DNA of 64,000 bases from JACDCA01 sp963810305 (GTDB lineage: Bacteria > Acidobacteriota > Vicinamibacteria > Vicinamibacterales > 2-12-FULL-66-21). The position numbers and the translations under genes are program-made. The notes beneath the pieces were generated by a model. The model searched no databases. It worked only from the letters and a program-made list of their open reading frames with translations, and had not been told where the DNA came from. Numbering within the stretch: position 1 is the stretch's first letter; each line of letters begins with the position of its first letter. The stretch is from assembly GCA_963810305.1 (NCBI GenBank), contig CAWEMY010000004.1, positions 262,822 through 326,821 on the forward strand, in the 5' to 3' direction. This document shows, piece after piece, positions 1-8,932 of the stretch.

Positions 1-13
1 TCAATGTAACAGG

Positions 14-601
14 TTAGAGGCGACGCGCCCGCAGGATGCGTATGGGTGGCGCCAGGTTCTGGCCCTCTGCCGGCGCTGCCTGGATTCTTCTCACCACGTC
101 CATGCCTCGGACGATGCGGCCGAAGGCGGCGAATCCCTGGCCGTCCGCGTTGCGTTTGCCGCCGAAATCGAGCTCTGGTTGATTGCCGATGCAGATGAAG
201 AACTGGTCACGCGCGGTGTCCGGTCCGCTGCGTGCCATGGAGACCGTGCCGTCAGCGTGTGTGAGTTTCGTGACGCTGGTGCGCTCCAGCGCAATGGGCG
301 GGAGGAAATCCCGCGTCCGCGTCGCGCTCGCGCCTGCCTGGATGACTTCGATCTTCACATCGTTGTTTGGCTGGTTGTCGGGCTTGACCGTCCGATGAAA
401 ACGTCCGCCGTCGTAGAACCCGCCGTCGACGTACTTGAGAAAGTTCGCCGCGGTGTTCGGCGCGCGCACGGTATCAACCTCGATCTCGATCTCCCCCGCC
501 TCGGTTTCGATCATCACCCGGGGAAGGGTTTGCCCGACGGCTGCCACAGCCCTAAAGGGCTGGACTACGACGGCGCCAACGGCCATCAGCAACCAGATCA
601 T
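14..601 (-). CDS. Cyclophilin-type peptidyl-prolyl isomerase, exported
   Basis: Peptidyl-prolyl cis/trans isomerase that speeds proline isomerisation during protein folding. Residues 1-23 look like a signal peptide, so it probably acts in the periplasm. Cyclophilin core motifs are visible: FHRTV (68-72), IQAGA (87-91), QFFICIG (133-139) and AAFGRIVRGMDVV (158-170). At 195 aa it is a normal single-domain length. The ATG overlaps the glcD stop (ATGA), and it is the last gene of the minus-strand run that begins at recG. Odd: signal-peptide residues VVVQPFRA are encoded by a copy of the dispersed repeat at 547-571, so the N-terminus has apparently been rewritten by a repeat. Confidence 0.9.
   Translation of the reverse strand: MIWLLMAVGAVVVQPFRAVAAVGQTLPRVMIETEAGEIEIEVDTVRAPNTAANFLKYVDGGFYDGGRFHRTVKPDNQPNNDVKIEVIQAGASATRTRDFLPPIALERTSVTKLTHADGTVSMARSGPDTARDQFFICIGNQPELDFGGKRNADGQGFAAFGRIVRGMDVVRRIQAAPAEGQNLAPPIRILRARRL
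547..571. repeat. Dispersed CAGCCCT..AGGGCTG repeat inside a coding region
   Basis: CAGCCCTAAAGGGCTG followed by GACTACGAC. The same core occurs at 14123-14138 and 22306-22330, with related copies at 41914-41933 and 57772-57815. The 7-bp arms are self-complementary. This copy lies within the signal-peptide codons of the cyclophilin gene; the others are intergenic or at gene ends. Confidence 0.8.
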
Positions 602-1977
602 GCGGGGAAGATTTTACCGGGGTTCAGGAGATTCCGCGGATCGAAGGCCTGCTTGATCCGCTTCATGAGCGCGATCTCGTCGGGGGACAGCTCGATCGGC
701 AGAAACGGCGCCTTCGAGAACCCGATGCCGTGCTCGCCGCTGATCGAGCCCTCCAGCGCGACCACCCCCTCGAAGAGCACTGTCTCGGCCTCGTGCGCTC
801 TCTGGACCTCGTCACGATCGTCGGGCGACACCATGATGTTGACATGGATGTTGCCGTCGCCAGCATGTCCGAAGCACGGAATGCGGAGCGTGTAGGCTGA
901 CCTGATCCGCTCGACGAGCTCGAACAGCTCCGGGATGCGTCCTTTGGGGACGACGACGTCGTGATTGAACTTGAGGGCGGCCACCATGCGCAGCGAATGC
1001 GACAGCTCCCGGCGGACGCGCCAGAGATCCTGGCGTCCGGCTTCGTCGCGCGCGCGGAGTATCTCGGTCGCGCCGGCCTCGCGGCAGGCGTCCTCGACCC
1101 GCGCCGCCTCCTCGGATGCCGAGTCGCGAGTGCCGTCCACTTCGATGATCAGAACGGCGCCGGTGCCGGCGGGCGCCACGGACGCATCCTGCAGGTGTTC
1201 GGCGAGCGCGCGCAGGGACTCGCCGTCGATCAGTTCGAGAGCCGCAGGCACGACGCGCTTCCGTATGACACCGGTCACCGCCGCCACCGCCGAGCGCACG
1301 TCGGTAAATGACGCGCGGAGCGTCGCCTGAAACGGCGGCCGCGGCACCAGCCTGAGGATGACTCTGGTGATGATCGCCAGCGTCCCTTCCGACCCGACGA
1401 GCAGCTGCGTCAGGTCGTAGCCAACGACGTTCTTGACGACCTTCCCGCCCGTCTCGATCACCTCTCCCGTCGGCAACACCGCTTCCACGCCGAGAACGTA
1501 GCGCTTGGTCGTGCCGTACTTGAACGCGCGAGGACCGCCGGCGCATTCCGCTACGTTGCCGCCGATGGTCGATTGCTTGAGCGATGCCGGGTCCGGCGGG
1601 TAGAAGAGTCCCACCTTCTCCACCGCGTCCTGGAGGTCCGCGGTGATGACGTTGGGCTCGACGATCGCGATCAGGTTCTGTTCGTCGATCTCGAGGATCC
1701 GGTTCATCCGCTCCAGCGAGATCACCACTCCCCCTTGCAGGGGAACGGCGCCGCCGGTGTAGCCGGTGCCTGCGCCGCGCGGCACGAACGGCACACCATG
1801 GGCGGCGCAGATTTGAACGACGTGTGCGACCTCTGCGGTGCTGGCGGGAAGGACTACGACGTCAGCCGGGAAGCCGCGTTTCAGCGCATCGGTGCCGTAG
1901 ACGCGCCGCGATTCGTCGTCGGTACGGACGTGTGCCTCGCCAACAATCGCTGCGAGCTCGGCGACCAGGGAGTTCAG
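598..1977 (-). CDS. glcD: FAD-linked oxidase, glycolate oxidase GlcD / D-lactate dehydrogenase family
   Basis: FAD-dependent 2-hydroxyacid dehydrogenase of the GlcD/D-lactate dehydrogenase family. The N-terminal FAD-binding domain has VPRGAGTGYTGG and VEPNV motifs; the C-terminal FAD-oxidase domain has GHAGDGNIHVN and GEHGIGFSKAPF. About 459 aa, the family's usual size. No glcE or glcF lies nearby, so it may act alone as a lactate or glycolate dehydrogenase. There is no ATG, GTG or TTG at the expected N-terminus. The best candidate is CTG at 1977 (LNSLVAELAAIVG), preceded by GGGGA at about five bases, just after the aminotransferase stop at 1986. A lost start through an indel is the alternative. 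The exact substrate is not shown by the sequence. Confidence 0.85.
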   Translation of the reverse strand: MNSLVAELAAIVGEAHVRTDDESRRVYGTDALKRGFPADVVVLPASTAEVAHVVQICAAHGVPFVPRGAGTGYTGGAVPLQGGVVISLERMNRILEIDEQNLIAIVEPNVITADLQDAVEKVGLFYPPDPASLKQSTIGGNVAECAGGPRAFKYGTTKRYVLGVEAVLPTGEVIETGGKVVKNVVGYDLTQLLVGSEGTLAIITRVILRLVPRPPFQATLRASFTDVRSAVAAVTGVIRKRVVPAALELIDGESLRALAEHLQDASVAPAGTGAVLIIEVDGTRDSASEEAARVEDACREAGATEILRARDEAGRQDLWRVRRELSHSLRMVAALKFNHDVVVPKGRIPELFELVERIRSAYTLRIPCFGHAGDGNIHVNIMVSPDDRDEVQRAHEAETVLFEGVVALEGSISGEHGIGFSKAPFLPIELSPDEIALMKRIKQAFDPRNLLNPGKIFPA

Positions 1978-1985
1978 AGTTTCCC

Positions 1986-3192
1986 CTACGCTCCGGCGAC
2001 CTCGCGGGGTCGATGATCGACGGACCTGACGAAGCTGATGATGCGGTCGACGCCCCGTCGGAGTTCCGGCAAAGATGTCGCGTACGAAATCCGCAGGAAG
2101 CCGGGAGCGTCGAAAGCCTCGCCGGGCGTGACCGCCACACGCGACTGATCGAGGAGCGCCTGGGCAAGTTCCGCGGATGTCCTGATGCCGTCCGGCGAGA
2201 GGACGTCGGAGACGTCGACGAAGAGATAAAAAGCACCGGCCGGTTTCTCCGCGCGAAGCCGCGGCTCCTCCGAGATCCACGCGTGCAGCTGGTCGCGGCG
2301 CACGCGATACTCGTCCAGCATGTCGGTGACGCAGTCCTGCGGGCCGATCAAGGCCGCCGTCACCGCTTTCTGGGTGATCGAACAAACGTTCGACGTCGAA
2401 TGGCTCTGCAAGGCATTCGAGGCGTTGACGAGAGCCGCCGGCGCGACCGCCCAGCCGCAACGCCAGCCGGTCATCGCGTAGGCCTTCGAGGCCGAGCCGC
2501 AGAGAACGGTACGGTCCCGCATTCTCGACGTCCAGCACCCCCGGCAGGTTGTGCGCGACCGGGTCATAGATCAATCGCTCGTAACAGAGATCGAGCAGGA
2601 TCCAGATGCCTCGGCTCGACGCTTCGTCGGCGATCGCGGCGAGATCGTCCTCGCTGATCAGCGCTCCGGTCGGATTGCACGGCGAGTTGATCACGATGCC
2701 GCGGGTGCGTGCGGTGAAGGCTGAGACCACCGGTTCGGCGCGCAGGCGGAACCCTTCCTCGGCGTGGGTGCGAACGATCACCGGGGTTGCGTCCGAGAGC
2801 TTGATCTGCTCGACCAGGGTCGGCCATCCAGGCATGTGGGTGATGACTTCGTCGCCGCTTCCGAAGAGACACATGGCGGCGTTGAACAGCGCCTGCTTGC
2901 CTCCGGCCGTGATGATCGTCTCGGCCGGTGTATAGGCGATGCCATAGTCGGCACGATACCGATCGCAGACCGCCTGCTTCAGCTCCGGCGTCCCGGAGTT
3001 GTTCGTGTATTTGGTGAAATGCGCGTCGATGGCGGCGTGTGCTGCGTCTGAAATGTGGACCGGAGTCGGGAAGTCCGGTTCCCCCGCGCCAAGATCGACG
3101 ACATCGACGCCCTGCGCTTTGAGCTTCAGCGCATCGGCCGCGACCTTCATGGTCGGGGAGACGCCGATTCGTCTGGTCCGGTCGGCGAGCAT
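1986..3192 (-). CDS. PLP-dependent class I aminotransferase (one frameshift)
   Basis: Aspartate/aromatic-type aminotransferase of fold type I. The first frame (3192 to about 2516) holds the start, GAGEPDFPTP (36-45) and SPCNPTGA (170-177). The second frame carries the PLP lysine block CGSASKAYAMTGWR and the C-terminal GEAFDAPGFLRISYA. The two frames join at the GGG run near 2516-2518, where removing one base restores one protein of about 401 aa, the family length. The gene lies 3 bases after coaD and 8 bases before glcD. The break looks like a sequencing insertion rather than decay, because both halves are fully conserved. Aspartate or a related amino donor is likely but not proven. Confidence 0.88.
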
Positions 3193-3195
3193 GCT

Positions 3196-3699
3196 CTACG
3201 CCCTCAAGGTCTCGTGCGCCAGCTTCTTGTCGCGCAGGCGCTCCTCGACGAGCCGCGGCACCAGCCCGCTGACGCTGCCGCCGAGCGCGACGACTTCCTT
3301 CACCAGTCGCGAGCTCACGTAGGTGTACGGTTCGGCGGGCATCATGAAGACCGTCTCGACATCCGGATTCAGGCGCCGGTTCATCAGGGCCATCTGCATC
3401 TCGTACTCGAAATCCGAGATGGCGCGGAGCCCGCGAACGATGACGCTGGCCCGCTTCCGCCGAGCGTACTCGACGAGAAGGCCGTCAAAGGTATCCACTT
3501 CGACATTGGGCCATTCCCGAAACACATTGCGGGCGATCTCTACCCGCTCCGGAATCGTGAACAGCGGAGCTTTTTCGGAGTTGATCAGGACGCCGACGAC
3601 AATGCGGTCGAACAGCCGCGAGCCGCGCTGGATGATGTCGACGTGACCGTTCGTCAGTGGATCGAACGAGCCGGGGTAGATGGCAATGATCTCGGACAT
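3196..3699 (-). CDS. coaD: Phosphopantetheine adenylyltransferase
   Basis: Penultimate step of coenzyme A synthesis: transfers AMP from ATP to 4'-phosphopantetheine to give dephospho-CoA; cytoplasmic. The nucleotidyltransferase signature is complete: YPGSFDPLTNGHVDII (8-23, with the T/HxGH motif), VRGLRAISDFEYE, and the C-terminal YVSSRLVKEV that replaces ISSTxxR. 167 aa, exactly the usual size. It lies downstream of rsmD; rsmD-coaD is a common pairing in bacteria. A short two-unit heptamer (CGATTGG, CGATTGT) sits between the two genes at about 3703-3717. Confidence 0.97.
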   Translation of the reverse strand: MSEIIAIYPGSFDPLTNGHVDIIQRGSRLFDRIVVGVLINSEKAPLFTIPERVEIARNVFREWPNVEVDTFDGLLVEYARRKRASVIVRGLRAISDFEYEMQMALMNRRLNPDVETVFMMPAEPYTYVSSRLVKEVVALGGSVSGLVPRLVEERLRDKKLAHETLRA

Positions 3700-3718
3700 T
3701 TCTCGATTGGCGATTGTC

Positions 3719-4255
3719 CTAACTTGATCTGCGATAGAACGCCAGGGCGCTGTCGCCGTGGACCACTTCCCGTGTGCGCTCGAGCCGTCCGGCCTGTTCG
3801 GGCGCGGGATCCCGCGTTGCGTGCTCGACGATCAGCAGCGTTTCCGGCCCGACAATCGACGCCGCGCTCTCAATGGCGGCGGTCAGTTCCTCTGCGCCGT
3901 ACGGTGGATCGAGCACGATCAAATCGAACTCCCCTCCGGCCCGTACCGCGGCTGCAAATCCCGCGCGGATAATAGCATAGCGGTCCGACACCCCACACTT
4001 GCGAAGGTTGGTTTCGATCAGGGCCTGCGCGCGCCGATCCTGCTCCACGAATGTCACATGGGCCGCTCCCCTGCTCAGCGCTTCAATGCCGATCGCGCCG
4101 GTGCCTGAGTATCCGTCCATGACGCGAGCACCCTCGATGCGCGGCGCGAGAATGTTGAAGAGGGTTTCGCGCAGCCGGTCGGACGTCGGCCGAAGCCCCG
4201 GCCAGTCCGGCGCCTCGATGCGCCGCCCTTTCAGCGAGCCCGCTATGATCCGCAT
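3719..4255 (-). CDS. rsmD: 16S rRNA (guanine966-N2)-methyltransferase
   Basis: SAM-dependent methylation of G966 in 16S rRNA during 30S assembly. Rossmann-fold motif I reads DGYSGTGAIGIEAL (47-60), and the N6/N2-amino methyltransferase catalytic motif DPPYG is at 116-120. The N-terminus MRIIAGSLKGRRI is the typical RsmD start. 178 aa, normal. It begins 6 bases after the recG stop, so it is co-transcribed with recG. Confidence 0.95.
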   Translation of the reverse strand: MRIIAGSLKGRRIEAPDWPGLRPTSDRLRETLFNILAPRIEGARVMDGYSGTGAIGIEALSRGAAHVTFVEQDRRAQALIETNLRKCGVSDRYAIIRAGFAAAVRAGGEFDLIVLDPPYGAEELTAAIESAASIVGPETLLIVEHATRDPAPEQAGRLERTREVVHGDSALAFYRRSS

Positions 4256-4261
4256 CGCCGC

Positions 4262-6391
4262 TCAGCCGATGCCAACGAGTCCGAACCTCTGGGCCCAGTT
4301 TTCCTTCACGAACGCGGCAAGCAGGTCGTGCTGCGTCGGATCGTCGAGCGCGGCCCCGGCTTCGCGGCGCGCGGCTTCCATCAACTGATGATCGCGGACG
4401 ATGTCCCCCACCCGCAGTGTCGGCAACCCCGATTGGCGCGTGCCGAAGAAGTCCCCGGGGCCACGCTGCTCGAGGTCTCGCTCGGCGATGATGAAACCGT
4501 CGGTCGTATCGGTGAGCGCCTTCAGACGTTCACGCCCCTGGTCGGTGAGCGGCGCCTGATACAGCAGGACACAGAACGACTGGTGCGGTCCACGCCCGAC
4601 GCGACCGCGCAGTTGATGGAGCTGTGAGAGGCCGAATCGTTCCGCGTGCTCGACCAGCATGACCGACGCATTGGCGACGTCCACCCCGACTTCAACGACC
4701 GTCGTCGAGACCAGTATCTGATAATCGCCGCGCGCGAACGCCTGCATCACCTGGTCCTTGGCCTCCTGCTTCATCCGACCGTGGAGGAGCGCGACGCGGC
4801 AGGCGGGAAAGATGTCGTGCGCGAGATGGTCCGCCATCTCCGTCGCGGCACGCAGATCCACTTTTTCTGATTCTTCGACGAGCGGATAGATGACGTACGC
4901 CTGTCGTCCCCCGTCCACCTGCGTGCGAATGAATTCGTAGATCTCTTCGCGGCGGGATTCCGGCTTCGCGATCGTCTTGATGGCATGCCGGCCGGGCGGC
5001 ATCTCTCGCATGATCGAGACATCGAGGTCGCCGTAGGTCGTCAATGCGAGCGTCCGCGGAATCGGCGTCGCGGTCATGACGAGCACGTCCGGGTGCTGCC
5101 CTTTCGCGCGGAGCGAAGCGCGCTGCAGGACGCCGAACCGATGCTGCTCGTCGATGATCACCAGGCCCAGCTCGCGAAAGCCCACCGGGCCCTCGACCAG
5201 CGCGTGCGTGCCGACGACGAGGTGAACGGATCCGCCGGCGAGCTCCGCCTGCAGCTCGCGGCGCTTCTTTGCGGGAGTGGCGCCGGTGAGAAGCGCGATC
5301 CGAAAGCGCGAGGTCTCGAGCAGCCGCCGGATGTTGATGTAATGCTGCTCGGCGAGGATCTCGGTCGGCGCCATGAACGCGACCTGGAAGCCGTTCTCCA
5401 TCGCCACCAGGGCGGCCATCAGCGCAACGATAGTCTTGCCGGAGCCGACGTCCCCCTGCAGCAGCCGGTTCATCGGGACCGGCCGCTTCATGTCTTCCAC
5501 GATTTCCGCAATCACCTTCTTCTGGTCGCCGGTCAGTCTGAACGGAAGCACCCGCCGCGCCGATTCGCGGACCGCATCGGTGATTACGACGGAGCGCGCC
5601 TTCCGGTCTTCCTGAGCACGGCGCTTGCGCAGCACCAGTCCAAGCTGAAAGAGGAAGAACTCTTCGAAGATCATCCGCTGCTGCGCGGGAGAGCGGAAAC
5701 GATTGAGGGCCTCGATTGACGCCCCTTCAGGCGGAAAATGCGTGTCGTGAATGGCGGTCCGCCGGTCGACCAGCTGCTGGCGCCGCCGAACATCGTCAGG
5801 CAGCGGATCGGCGATTTCCGCGGGCAGCTGCGCCAGCGCGTGGTGCACGAGCACACGCTGCATCTTCGCCGTCAGGTGCCCGGTCTTTTCGTACACCGGG
5901 ACGATGCGTCCCGTGTGCAGCATCTCCTCTTCCGCTTTCGTCGGCGCGTCCGCACTGTCGGTGTCGGCTTCCGCAGCCACGATCTCGTACTGCGGGTTCT
6001 GCATCTGCAACCCGTGAGAGGTGAGCTCGAGCTTCCCGAACAGAACGACGCGCTGATGCGGACGGAAGATGTCTTTGAGAAAAGGCTGGTTGAACCAGAT
6101 CGCCCGAAGGGATCCGGTGTCATCGCGCACCAGCATTTCGAAAATCTTGAAGCGCGGCCGGCGGGTCGGACGGATGCCTGATCCGATGACCACCGCAGCG
6201 ACCGAGGCGGTGGTGCCGGGCTTGAGTGAAGAGATGGTTTGAAATCCGCCGCGATCTTCGTATCGCGTCGGGAAGCGATAGAGCAGGTCTTCGATCGTCG
6301 CGAGGCCGACGCGCTGGAGATCGGCGGCCCGCCGCGGGCCGACGCCCTTCAGATACTGGAGCGGCGTCTGGAGATAGTCTCGGTCGGTCAC
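4262..6391 (-). CDS. recG: ATP-dependent DNA helicase RecG
   Basis: Superfamily 2 helicase that drives fork regression and branch migration of Holliday junctions. In order: an N-terminal helix-hairpin-helix-like wedge (LKGVGPRRAADLQRVG), an OB-fold wedge domain, then the motor with Walker A GDVGSGKT (near residue 313), DEQH box IIDEQHRFG (near 411), MTATPIPRT, and HQLRGRVGRG in the second RecA lobe. 709 aa, full length. GTG start. It is the first gene of the recG-rsmD-coaD-aminotransferase-glcD-cyclophilin run. The upstream gap carries an inverted repeat. Confidence 0.97.
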   Translation of the reverse strand: MTDRDYLQTPLQYLKGVGPRRAADLQRVGLATIEDLLYRFPTRYEDRGGFQTISSLKPGTTASVAAVVIGSGIRPTRRPRFKIFEMLVRDDTGSLRAIWFNQPFLKDIFRPHQRVVLFGKLELTSHGLQMQNPQYEIVAAEADTDSADAPTKAEEEMLHTGRIVPVYEKTGHLTAKMQRVLVHHALAQLPAEIADPLPDDVRRRQQLVDRRTAIHDTHFPPEGASIEALNRFRSPAQQRMIFEEFFLFQLGLVLRKRRAQEDRKARSVVITDAVRESARRVLPFRLTGDQKKVIAEIVEDMKRPVPMNRLLQGDVGSGKTIVALMAALVAMENGFQVAFMAPTEILAEQHYINIRRLLETSRFRIALLTGATPAKKRRELQAELAGGSVHLVVGTHALVEGPVGFRELGLVIIDEQHRFGVLQRASLRAKGQHPDVLVMTATPIPRTLALTTYGDLDVSIMREMPPGRHAIKTIAKPESRREEIYEFIRTQVDGGRQAYVIYPLVEESEKVDLRAATEMADHLAHDIFPACRVALLHGRMKQEAKDQVMQAFARGDYQILVSTTVVEVGVDVANASVMLVEHAERFGLSQLHQLRGRVGRGPHQSFCVLLYQAPLTDQGRERLKALTDTTDGFIIAERDLEQRGPGDFFGTRQSGLPTLRVGDIVRDHQLMEAARREAGAALDDPTQHDLLAAFVKENWAQRFGLVGIG

Positions 6392-6401
6392 CGAACGAGT
6401 T

Positions 6402-6504
6402 TCACCACAGAGGCCTGACTCACCACAGAGACACTAGAGGCACAGAAACTTTTCTTCTTGCCTTTCCAATATTGGCTCTGTGTCTCCGTGCCTCTGTGGT
6501 TCGC
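6402..6504. repeat. Seven-base-phased inverted repeat (CACAGAG type)
   Basis: The left part (6402-6447) carries CACCACAGAGACAC and AGAGGCACAGAAA. The right part (6474-6501) carries CTCTGTGTCTCC and GCCTCTGTGGT, the reverse complement pattern. The units repeat roughly every seven bases. The element lies between two minus-strand genes and may form a long imperfect hairpin. It fills the gap between recG and the gene at 6511. Confidence 0.7.
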
Positions 6505-6510
6505 GTTGCG

Positions 6511-7113
6511 CTACTGGACGATCGTGGCGGTGCCGGTCGCGACCTTGATTTCGGTGATTCGCGCCGGCAGCTGGAAGGGGTCGTCCATGTTGATGCCGTC
6601 GGGATCCTCAGCAGTCCGCGAGTAGAAGCTGAGAAGCTCCTGCACGAAGGTCTTCGGGATCGTCACCCCGGAAATTTCCGCGGACTCGAGCTCGAAGCGA
6701 CCGACGCCGTTCTGAGTGGTCAGCTTGCCACGCGCGGTGATCGGCAGGCGCCCGGTGAGGTAGCTCATGGGATCGAGCCACCCTCGCTGCTTCTGCTTGC
6801 GCACCATGTCGAGATCGACGATCGCCTGCCCGCCGACCCGTCCGCCGCCGAGCGCCTGCAGGGCGGGATCTACCAGGCCGACTGGGATCTGGGCTTGCGC
6901 GTGATAGCGCAGATACGAATTGACTTCGAGATCGGTGACCACGGTCGATTCCGGCGCCCGGGCCTTGCCGCTCCGGGGCGTGTTCCCGACCGTGACGATC
7001 CGCGCGAGCTTTGTTTGGAAACGATCGCCGTGGGCTTTCGTGATCCCCTGCTGCGGGCTCGCCTGCCCCGCGAGCAGCATCGTTCCGAGCATGAGACCTG
7101 TGAGCACACGCAT
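6511..7113 (-). CDS. Conserved exported protein of unknown function
   Basis: 200 aa with a signal peptide (residues 1-20, cut near QAS). The body is predicted to be mostly beta strand, and I recognise no catalytic motif. The blocks VVTDLEVNSYLRYHAQ and PARITEIKVATGTATI loosely recall lipid-binding LmeA/DUF2993-like folds, but this is a weak guess. It follows the Spy-like gene by 16 bases and so belongs to the ECF operon that starts at 8843. It is probably an envelope protein controlled by that sigma factor. Confidence 0.7.
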   Translation of the reverse strand: MRVLTGLMLGTMLLAGQASPQQGITKAHGDRFQTKLARIVTVGNTPRSGKARAPESTVVTDLEVNSYLRYHAQAQIPVGLVDPALQALGGGRVGGQAIVDLDMVRKQKQRGWLDPMSYLTGRLPITARGKLTTQNGVGRFELESAEISGVTIPKTFVQELLSFYSRTAEDPDGINMDDPFQLPARITEIKVATGTATIVQ

Positions 7114-7129
7114 GGATCGATTTTAGCAG

Positions 7130-7672
7130 TTATCGCCTCGGCGCGGCCCCCTGCCTTGCGCGAAGGAGGAGGTCCAGCTTCCGGCGCTCGAGCGTTTCTT
7201 CGAAAATGCGGAACCGTGCCTGTTGTCGAGCGTCGAGGAGCTCGTCAACGCCGTCGTACGCCTGACGCTCCTCTCTTGCCGCGCGTTCGTCCAGCTCGCG
7301 AAGTGCCTTGAGATTCGCCCGGATGGCATTCTCATCGGCGGAATTTGCCTGAGGCCCTGCCTGGCGCCGCAGCTGCTGGATCAGACGATGGCGCTCCTGC
7401 TGCGCCTGACGCCGCGTCTGGTGCAGCCGCTTGAGCCTGGTGACGAACGGCCCGTACTGCTCATCGCTCAGTTGCAGCGCGTTCTGTGCCTGCAGCATGG
7501 CGTAGGCATCGAGCATATTGACGACTTCGACCGGGGATAAACCGTCCGCCGCCGCACGGCCGGCGCGCCCACGCGCTGGCGTCGGTGCGTCCTGCGCCGG
7601 CTGCCCGGCGAGTGCCGGCGCGGACGTCAGGAACGTCACGAGAAGAAGGGTGTGCACCATCGGTCGTCTCAT
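7130..7672 (-). CDS. Periplasmic Spy/CpxP-like helical protein
   Basis: 180 aa. A signal peptide (1-22) is followed by a low-complexity linker and then a long charged alpha-helical region rich in Arg, Gln and Glu (about 80-175: LKRLHQTRRQAQQERHRLIQ, LDERAAREERQAYDG). This resembles Spy/CpxP or heavy-metal-sensor small periplasmic proteins, which often lie beside ECF sigma/anti-sigma genes. The start overlaps the anti-sigma stop by 4 bases. The role is inferred from helix content and context only; the LTxxQ repeats of true Spy are not clear. Confidence 0.65.
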   Translation of the reverse strand: MRRPMVHTLLLVTFLTSAPALAGQPAQDAPTPARGRAGRAAADGLSPVEVVNMLDAYAMLQAQNALQLSDEQYGPFVTRLKRLHQTRRQAQQERHRLIQQLRRQAGPQANSADENAIRANLKALRELDERAAREERQAYDGVDELLDARQQARFRIFEETLERRKLDLLLRARQGAAPRR

Positions 7673-8271
7673 GCTCCGCTCCGCTTCATCTCGCGCTCGA
7701 TCAGCCGAACGAGCTCAGCTCGTTCGGCGCCCGTCAGCTCCATTGCGGCGCGCTCGGCAGCACCGGCATCCGCCGTGATACCTGCCGCCACTGCGTCGTC
7801 GTAATCCAGATCGTCAGCGGCAATCCGGACGACGGCCCACGCCGCATCCTGCTCGACGTCATCTTCGGCAAGGACCCCGGCATCCACCGCGGCAACGCTC
7901 GGCTGAGCGAGCGTCGCTGAAGTCACAGGCGCCCTCCGGTCCGATGACGGCCACAGTGCCGCGACACCGATGACGATCAGGAGAGCCGCCGCGCATGCAA
8001 CCGCGGCGAAGACCGGGCGCGTCAGCCAGGACGTCGGAGGCGATTGCTGGTCGATGGCCGTCGCAACGCGTGTGGGAAAGGCGTTCCAGAACAGCGGTGA
8101 GGGTTCGTGGGACGTGTCCGAGGCCACCGACGCAAGGGTCGACCGGAGACTGTCGAGGCGCGCCGTGCACTCGGGACAGGCCGAGGCGTGCGCCATACGA
8201 GACGACGCGAGCGCTCCCTCGAGGAGGTCCACGAATTCAGTGTCGTTCAGGTGCGGCATCACCGTTTTCAC
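7669..8271 (-). CDS. Membrane anti-sigma factor with zinc-binding motif
   Basis: 200 aa. The N-terminal zinc anti-sigma motif H28-x3-C32-x2-C35 (HASACPEC) would bind the ECF sigma factor encoded just upstream. One transmembrane helix is predicted at about 88-108 (VFAAVACAAALLIVIGVAAL), so the C-terminal part is periplasmic. It overlaps the sigma gene by 4 bases and the Spy-like gene by 4. Its likely role is to hold the sigma factor at the membrane until an envelope signal releases it. Confidence 0.85.
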   Translation of the reverse strand: MKTVMPHLNDTEFVDLLEGALASSRMAHASACPECTARLDSLRSTLASVASDTSHEPSPLFWNAFPTRVATAIDQQSPPTSWLTRPVFAAVACAAALLIVIGVAALWPSSDRRAPVTSATLAQPSVAAVDAGVLAEDDVEQDAAWAVVRIAADDLDYDDAVAAGITADAGAAERAAMELTGAERAELVRLIEREMKRSGA

Positions 8272-8843
8272 TTCTCCGTCAAGAGCTTCTTCAGGTTCGC
8301 CAGCGCGTGAAAAAAGTTCGCCTTGGTGGCCCCGACGGAGCTGCCAAGAATCCCCGCAATCTCTTCGTGCGACAGATCGCGATATGTTCGCAGAATCAAT
8401 GTCGCGCGCTGTTTGGGCGGCAGCCGCGCAATTGCCGCTCGAACGCGCGCGGCGCGTTCTCCCCGCAACAGGACCGCATCCCCGTGTTCGGCCGTCGCCA
8501 GCGGCTCGACGCTGTCAAGGTCGTCGAACCGCGGCGTCTTGACCGCCTTCCGATTGAGGCAGACATTGACACCAATTCGATGGAGCCAGGTGCCGACGGC
8601 CGACTCTCCCTTGAAGCCGCGGATCGCACGGTAGGCCCTGACGAAGACATCCTGCGCGAGGTCCGCGGCGTCTTCGTGGTTGCCCACGAACCGGTAGCAC
8701 AACTGATAGATGTTGCGCTGATGACGCGCGACGATGACGCCGAACGCCTCCCGGCTGCCAGCCTGGGTGCGGCGAACGAGTTCGGCATCATCGGCGTTGT
8801 CATCACCGTCCGTTCCTTCGTGGAGCCCGTCCACGATCTGCAC
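8268..8843 (-). CDS. ECF RNA polymerase sigma factor
   Basis: 191 aa, sigma-70 family group 4. Region 2 is visible as YRFVGNHEDAADLAQDVFVRAYRAI with a WLHRI end. Region 4 is LPPKQRATLILRTYRDLSHEEIAGILG, followed by a GATKANFFHAL recognition helix. GTG start at 8843. First gene of a four-gene envelope operon (sigma, anti-sigma, Spy-like, exported protein). It is divergent from lexA across a 96-base region holding an inverted repeat that overlaps both candidate -35 elements. Confidence 0.93.
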   Translation of the reverse strand: MQIVDGLHEGTDGDDNADDAELVRRTQAGSREAFGVIVARHQRNIYQLCYRFVGNHEDAADLAQDVFVRAYRAIRGFKGESAVGTWLHRIGVNVCLNRKAVKTPRFDDLDSVEPLATAEHGDAVLLRGERAARVRAAIARLPPKQRATLILRTYRDLSHEEIAGILGSSVGATKANFFHALANLKKLLTEK

Positions 8844-8869
8844 TCTATCTTGTTAGACCGAAGCTGGAG

Positions 8870-8914
8870 GCGAAAGTCACATCGGCCGACTCGGCTATTC
8901 GCATTGACTTTCGC
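8870..8914. promoter_or_regulatory. Perfect 10-bp inverted repeat in the sigma/lexA divergent region
   Basis: GCGAAAGTCA (8870-8879) and its exact reverse complement TGACTTTCGC (8905-8914) face each other with 25 bases between. The right arm overlaps the lexA -35 (TTGACT). The left arm, read on the minus strand, gives GTGACT followed after 17 bases by TCTAAC, a weak -10 for the sigma gene. Either a shared operator, possibly a LexA box, or two mirrored promoters. The function is inferred. Confidence 0.55.
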
Positions 8915-8932
8915 TTTTCCTTTGCGTATAGT
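8904..8932 (+). promoter_or_regulatory. Sigma-70 promoter of lexA
   Basis: -35 TTGACT (8904-8909), 17-base spacer, -10 TATAGT (8927-8932). The expected transcription start is about 8939, at the lexA ATG (8940). The message would therefore be leaderless, and no Shine-Dalgarno sequence is needed or seen. Confidence 0.75.

Noticed and set aside
598..3192. An 864-codon open frame that looks like an aminotransferase-glycolate oxidase fusion
   Set aside because: The middle third is out-of-frame translation. The true aminotransferase C-terminus lies in another frame and ends with its own stop at 1986; the two proteins are separate genes joined only by an indel.
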